Assembly (NCBI GenBank): GCA_000711775.1
Contig: ARYC01017088.1
Coordinates: 1-64,000 of the forward strand
From: Oxytricha trifallax
Taxonomy: Eukaryota; Ciliophora; Spirotrichea; Sporadotrichida; Oxytrichidae
Length of the DNA stretch: 64,000 nt
Direction of reading: 5' to 3'
In this document: in pieces, positions 59,100 through 64,000 of the stretch
Position numbering within the stretch: the first letter of the stretch is position 1
How the letters are laid out: each line of letters starts with the position of its first letter
Program-made: the position numbers and the translations under genes
Notes under the pieces: generated by a model
The model's database searches: none
Seen by the model: the letters and a program-made list of their open reading frames with translations, nothing else
Told to the model about the DNA's origin: nothing

Positions 59100-60913
59100 A
59101 TGGCAGCTAACTTAAATCGTAAGGCAGTTTCTCTTGGAACAGGTTAATCATTGCTCAACTTTGGCTCCTCCAAGAAACCAGAAGTAATTTATATTGAAAA
59201 GGAGGTAGAGCAAAGAGCTCTAGAGTTTGAAGCTGAGGTCTTTAAAATTTAAGTTTAAAACAAGAAGTAGAGTGCTGAGATGGGAGTTTAGACATAAGTT
59301 GAATTGGTTGAGGAAGATAAGGAACAGCAACCAATAGAAAAAATTAAAACATTTTAATGTGAGGACTGCTAAAATTTTTTCTCAACTGAGTCTTGCTTGA
59401 AGAGGCATATTAAAGAGGTACAGAGCTAAGATCTACTTTAAGCGTGATAAAGTAGATGGTAGATATTAATGCACATCATGCATGTAGTCTTATACTCAAT
59501 CAGCCAAAGTAAAGAGGCATATCCAAAAGCATCATTTAAGCGAATTCCTGATTAAAGATGAGGAGACTTAAAAGCTTGTACCAGCTAAAAGAAAAAATAA
59601 CTCTCTTGAGTCATAAAAAGAACAGTAAGAGACACTTAAGAGATAGAAGCGATTAGAGTCTATGAACTAACCAGCAAATGGTATGTATATAGCATGCTTA
59701 TAAGAGAGAGAGAGAAATGTAAATACCTGCATTAAATGCAGTTGACATAAACAACTGTATTGAGAACTATTTAAATATTGACGTACCAAACAAGGTAAGA
59801 CTTATAGTTGTTGATGAATTCGCTTACAAGTTATATCCATTCAAGTATCTCATTAAGAACGAGCAATATTAAAATGAGTTTGCAAATGAATACATAGTGC
59901 TGAGAGAGGCATAGAAAAGATAATTATGATTTATAATAAGAAATTAATAATTTTAATCAAAAACTTAATATATTAAAAAGTATTCGTATATATCAAACGC
60001 AGGTGGAGGTACAGCACTCACATAAAATGTAAGTTACAAAAAGTATATCTTAATTTATTTTTTTTTAGTGGTCCTACCTGGTAAGACTACTGGTGCCACA
60101 AGGTTGGTGCTTCGCAGGGACACACAGAGAGGGGAACAAGAAACTGTAAAAATGCATGAAGATGAGGACGATGATGAATAAGACAAGATGTTTTTTTTAG
60201 ATATTTCCATTTTTGTTAATTATAATAAGTATTCTGATCAAATCAAATTAAATTGTTAATTAACTATATTTTTCAAATTATATATCATGAATGCTAGAAC
60301 TTAGCTAAGCTCGACGGAGTTATACTTGGTCATGATTTTTTTTGCGTTAAAACTCAAGAAGTTTGAAATGACTCTAAGAGAGTATCTCTACCATAATAGA
60401 TATCCTGATGATTTGAATGAGATACTCATAGAAATGACTAAGGGTGTGAAAGAGCTCCATGATCTAGGGTATGTTCATAGAGATTTGAAGCCAGAAAATG
60501 TAATGCTAAATCTCTGCCCTTTAGAAGTAGTAGTCATAGATTTCAACAGAGCAATAAGACAAGAGATAGTGACTTTAGCTAAGGTTTTAGGCACTCCAGG
60601 ATACTTCCCTATAAGAGAGAAATGGACAAATGGCTCTGTATAATGGGATGTTTGGGCGGTAGCTGCAATTATCTTAGAGTGCGATATGGAAAGTAAGTCA
60701 TACTTTGGAACAAAACATGAGAAATAATGAATAAGTTAGGCTGCTAAACATATTAAACAAGATGAAATATGCAGTGAAATTAAGAAGATAGTTGAGATGG
60801 TAATCGTAAAAGCTCCAGCATATTTAAGATAATCATTGGATGATATACTAGAACAACTACAGACTGCTAGATTCAAGAGGTACCACAAAGATAAGCAGAT
60901 AAAATTTGTTTGA
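59100..60913 (+). pseudogene. TBE-B C2H2 zinc-finger / protein-kinase-like protein (57-kDa class)
   Basis: ATG 59,100 (MAANLNRKAVSLGTGQSLLN) to TGA 60,911-60,913. Finger 1 CEDCQNFFSTESCLKRHIKE is cut by a one-base change at its last His; finger 2 CTSCMQSYTQSAKVKRHIQK is complete. The N-lobe (FAYKLYPFKYLIKNEQYQNE) ends at about 59,930 where a foreign repeat of about 360 bp intervenes. The C-lobe is one frame from 60,326: HDLGYVHRDLKPENVMLN (canonical catalytic loop), VIDFNRA (DFN instead of DFG), VLGTPGYFPIREKW, DVWAVAAIILECDM. The best-preserved kinase of the four copies and the only one with a canonical HRDLKPEN. Confidence 0.87.
59935..60290. repeat. Foreign repeat inserted in the TBE-B kinase gene
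   Basis: Shares GGTGGA, CACTCACATAAAATGTAA, CTGGTAAGAC and ACACACAGAGAG in order with 24,660-24,930. It contains a good intron-like segment (GTAAGTTAC to TTTTTTTTTAG, about 60,032-60,069). Interrupts the kinase between its two lobes. Confidence 0.6.
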
Positions 60914-61051
60914 ATTAAGTACACTAATACTCTAAAAATATTCATTAAATTCATATAAAACCTGCGTTTTCTCTACTATCCCCAATAAGACCCCAACTAT
61001 ACCCTACAAATCAAAGCACTTATAAACCTCAATAAGGGGTTTTGGGGTTTT

Positions 61052-63134
61052 AATTGTGCCATCCTAGATTAGACTCCAATCCAATAATGTTGTTATTGTG
61101 ATCTCTAGAGAAGAATGAATATTTCAAACAAGCATCTAACATGTAAATCAATATCTTAACAGTTAAGAAGAGTGGGAAGTGCCATGACTCCAAATCATCA
61201 TTAGAATATGGAATTTGAAGTGACTTTCGATGTTTATGTCATCCACTAAATCTTTCTCCTCTTACCTTATAAAATCAAGCATTTCTTTCATTTCATGGTC
61301 CTCTATTTTATTGATACCATTATCAATTTTTTCTTCTTCCTCGATTGCCTCATCAATAATTTCAATACCTTCTTTTTCAGTTACATTTAGAATCCATATG
61401 ACTCAGCTCTGATTTATTATTTCTTTCTTAATTAGGCAACTAATTTTGCCTTGATGCTGCCATAGAATCTTCTTACTTCCTTTGTCAAGACAGGAGATGC
61501 TGTAATAAATACCATCTTTATTCCAGAATGTTTCTCCAAATCTTTAGCTTCTATCAAAGGCTTTCTCTCTTTCTTCTTTTTGGCTTCTTCTACTTTTCCT
61601 TCTTCATTCCCTTTAAATAATTTAGGATCATTATTTTGGACTGAAGCTAAGAAATTTTATTTTTTCTTCTCTTGCCTTTTAAATATCTGATTTTCATGAT
61701 GCTTTCTCAAAATGGCATAGAGTATTTCTTAGGCAAATAATCTGAGAATTGAAGTTGTTGTTTTACCAGTACCAGATCTTCTCAAACATAGAAGATTTTG
61801 GTTTGAGGAAACAACGTCTTTTTAATGTTAACTGAGCTTGATATTAAGGTGGGCATTAAGTCTAAATGTTTGTTTGTTACTGTCCATTTGATTCTTGACT
61901 TTTTATTTAACTTAGACTTACTTCTGAGCTACTATTAATAATTAAAAAATTCCTATTGTTGGTTTGACACTTAATGGAAGTATACCTATCTTCTTGTCTT
62001 TTAGTTGAACATAAATGAAATAATATATGTCTACTTAATAAATGATGATGGTGGCTATTCTTTTAGCATTATTTTGAATATCTTTAATAGTCTTATATAG
62101 TAAGAAATTATGTCTCCTTAAAACAAGTGCTTGTATTAAACAGCAATTTGAAGTTCATTTAAAGGAGCATCTCTTCTAAAATTTGTATTTATATACTAAA
62201 AGCATTGAAATTTATCTGGATCCTCACGGATAGTCATTTTGTGAGTATCATACAAGCTCTTTCTATTGTATCTTAGGAATTTTATGTCAATCATATCGTT
62301 AAGGATGATTTATTACTATAGTTGAATTGGGTCAAAACTTTCTCTATCTGCAGCACAGACAGGAATTCTCTCTGGCATAATTGTACTCATGATTTATCTT
62401 TCTGAATTGAAAGCTTCTTCAATGATATCACTAAAAGCAATTGAAATATCTATTTCCCAGTTTTAATGTCTAGAATCAGTTCTAATATGTTTGTGAAGGA
62501 ATAAAATACATCTAGCCATGAAGGTAAGATAAAAGAGTAGTGCATCCAACTCTTCTCCGGTAAATTAAAGAGCTTCATACATTGGTCCTTTCTGACTCTA
62601 ATGTCCTACTCTGACTTGATGTCTCCAAAGAATGGAACTTTCAAGTAAATATGTGGTTGATCAAGTCAAACGTTGTTTATTTATTATACTTAGCCTTTAC
62701 CTGGAGATCAATAAGTGTATCTTATTATAAATACAAAGTTCTTGAAGCTCTTTTGTATCTACCACTGTCAAAGTCTAAGCTTTTATTTAAGTTATGTGAG
62801 GTAGAATAAGCTACAAAGGCTTCTTGAAGTGAGATCAAGAGTTCTTAGTCTTCAATTGGTGTACCTTCTTGTACGAAATAAGATTTTATCATCCTAAGAT
62901 AGAATAATTGTGAGTTTCAGTTATTTCCAGAGATCATGTTTAATTTAAATGAATATATTATCAATTGTTGAATTTATAAACTTACTCACTAACGTTATCC
63001 CTAAATTAAATAAGTCTGGAATTTAAATATGAATTCTGTTGCTTAGCATCGATGGCTCCTTATGTATTGTAGTTTGCATAAGCTGAATAGATATCGTCGG
63101 TAAAAGTAAATTCTTCGTACTTTTCAATGTTCAT
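61052..63134 (-). CDS. TRANK1-like SF1 helicase gene, 5' block
   Basis: Start ATG 63,134 (MNIEKYEEFTFTDDIYSAYA). Introns at 62,894-62,985 (92 nt) and 62,638-62,700 (63 nt). After removing two small IESs (listed separately) the frame reads SQKGPMYEALQFTGEELDAL, FSDIIEEAFNSERQIMSTIM, LIQALVLRRHNFLLYKTIKD, and then Walker A LLCLRRSGTGKTTTSILRLF, MVFITASPVLTKEVRRFYGS and WHFPLFLTVKILIYMLDACL, stopping at TBE-B. These match the N-terminal and motif I region of TRANK1-like helicases. Two further phase changes (about 61,400 and 61,230) are unresolved. The protein continues in the 48.8-51.5 kb block; the joint across AAT is in frame. Confidence 0.82.
62136..62163 (-). other. IES candidate, pointer TTAAA, 23 bp
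   Basis: TTAAA at 62,136-62,140 and 62,159-62,163. Deleting one copy plus the 18 bp between converts two different frames into one (DAPLIQALVLRRHNF). Confidence 0.72.
62591..62615 (-). other. IES candidate, pointer TCTGAC, 19 bp
   Basis: TCTGAC at 62,591-62,596 and 62,610-62,615. Deleting one copy plus the 13 bp between joins FHSLETSSQ to KGPMYEALQFTG in one frame. Confidence 0.75.
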
Positions 63135-63529
63135 TCTTTAAATAAAGATATGCTTTTTATAATTAATATTATGAAATATAATATAATTTATCAGATTTAT
63201 ATTAATGAGATCCAACCAATGCAATTATTATTTATATTGATTGCATATATATTTACTGTTATTAAGTTAAACATGATAATATATTAGCAAATAAAAATGT
63301 AAGAATCACCCCCCCCCCATAATTGAGTGCAAGTCAAGTGATGAATTAATCAATCTAAGTAGAAGATCTTGATAATTTCATGTAATCATTCATTTATAAT
63401 TTGAAAAATTATATTAAGCTACATGAAGATCATTAAAAGACCTGTGTCAAGGAACAGAGATATGTAGGTATGTAATTATTAGAGAAATAGCACTTCCTAT
63501 CTATGAAAAATTAAAGCTAATTGATTGAT
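63135..63529. promoter_or_regulatory. Divergent intergenic region
   Basis: Lies between the start of the helicase gene and the plus-strand coiled-coil gene, so it should hold both promoters. Contains a run of ten C residues at 63,309-63,318, striking in this AT-rich DNA. No other site recognised. Confidence 0.4.
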
Positions 63530-63870
63530 TTATAGAGGCTGAAATGGCATTAAATCGCATAAATGAGTTGAAACTCAAGTAATCAACAAATAGATGGGAT
63601 GAGCTTATGAAGAGATAAGAAGAGGAGAAGCAAGAAGTTGAACAAGCACATATTTTAGAGTATCTATATTTCAATAGATTCTGGGAGGAGCAGATTCGTA
63701 ATTGCAATAAGATAATTAATAATAAATGGATGAACTTGAGATTAAGCATACTAAAGAACTCGAAGATAACATAGTCAAGCTTGAGAATGAACTATGTACT
63801 ATTCCCAAAGCTTCTTCAGAGCTATTGAACATGAAGAAAATTCAAGAATATTTAGGTCTTTAAGGAGAGT
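63530..63870 (+). CDS. Coiled-coil protein, partial
   Basis: Plus-strand frame reading EAEMALNRINELKLKQSTNR, EEEKQEVEQAHILEYLYFNR and FWEEQIRNCNKIINNK, then after a phase change near 63,720 DELEIKHTKELEDNIVKLEN and MKKIQEYLGLQGE, ending at a GTAAGT-like donor near 63,870. Strongly helical and charged, probably a long coiled coil of the kind found in cytoskeletal or ciliary proteins. A TGA lies in frame at about 63,525, so the 5' end is not resolved. The gene continues toward the right edge of the window. Confidence 0.55.
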
Positions 63871-64000
63871 AAGTCACTTCGATTATGGTTTTTATAATAC
63901 ATGCATAGTTACAAGGGAGCCCATCAAATGCAAATGGAAGTCCATAAAAGAGAGCAGCAATAACAAGAAAATCATTTAGTAGAAGGATGAAAGAAGATTG

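Larger units (their letters stand above)
56570..61051. mobile_element. TBE-B: telomere-bearing element transposon
   Basis: Begins CAAAACCCCAAAACC and ends GGGGTTTTGGGGTTTT; terminal inverted repeats about 85 bp. It abuts TBE-A with only ATT between. The right flank is AAT, equal to the left flank of TBE-A, so the pair behaves as one unit in an AAT target. Gene order as in TBE-A. Its 4.48 kb includes a foreign repeat of about 360 bp at 59,935-60,290. Clearly a different subfamily from TBE-A: different promoter motif and only moderate protein similarity. Confidence 0.95.

Noticed and set aside
51532-61051. C4A4 repeats as true chromosome ends
   Set aside because: They occur as inverted pairs at 51,532/56,566 and 56,570/61,051 bounding TBE genes, with non-telomeric coding DNA on the outer sides. 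They are transposon termini.
1-64000. tRNA, rRNA or CRISPR features
   Set aside because: No stretch looked like a cloverleaf, conserved rRNA block, or short regularly spaced repeat array on reading both strands.

Overview
This window reads as germline (micronuclear) DNA of a spirotrich ciliate, most likely Oxytricha or a close relative. The evidence is in the sequence. Long frames open up only when TAA and TAG are read as glutamine and TGA as the sole stop. Introns are very short (28-92 nt). Two transposons end in C4A4 telomere-like repeats, the signature of TBE (telomere-bearing element) transposons. Coding sequence is interrupted by short segments bounded by direct repeats, as expected for internally eliminated sequences (IESs) with pointers. 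The whole window is very AT-rich except for an island at 38.3-39.2 kb.

Layout. 1-3.8 kb: tandem satellite with a unit of about 1,060 bp, then a 0.7 kb ATT/ATTAT microsatellite. 5-14.9 kb: AT-rich spacer with isolated coding patches (11.8-12.3 kb plus strand, 14.1-14.35 kb minus strand). 14.9-16.5 kb: a decayed TBE-like element (E1). 18.03-24.21 kb: a second TBE-like element (E2) with long terminal inverted repeats, whose right repeat is split by a 1.66 kb Rep/SF3-helicase unit. 27.0-28.6 kb: a near-complete MT-A70 methyltransferase-family gene. 29.1-29.9 kb: five copies of a palindrome. 30.4-36.4 kb: an intact IS630-like transposase beside two unknown genes and a decayed SecA-like ATPase gene. 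37.8-41 kb: short unassigned coding segments and the GC-richer island.

41-63.1 kb: one large minus-strand gene for a TRANK1-like (UvrD/SF1) helicase. It is broken into at least three blocks by three TBE-family elements: E3 (44.29-48.76 kb, hairpin termini instead of telomere repeats) and the adjacent pair TBE-A (51.53-56.57 kb) and TBE-B (56.57-61.05 kb). Small IES candidates inside the same gene restore its frame when removed. 63.5-63.9 kb: start of a divergent coiled-coil gene.

All four well-preserved TBE-family elements (E2, E3, A, B) have the same three genes in the same order: a DDE transposase, a small 22-kDa-class protein convergent with it, and a divergent C2H2 zinc-finger/kinase-like protein. 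The gap between the two divergent genes carries clusters of short motifs that differ between elements. Most element genes carry one or a few frame changes, often in homopolymers or dinucleotide runs. These may be real decay or assembly errors. The E2 22-kDa-class gene and the 30.4 kb transposase look intact.
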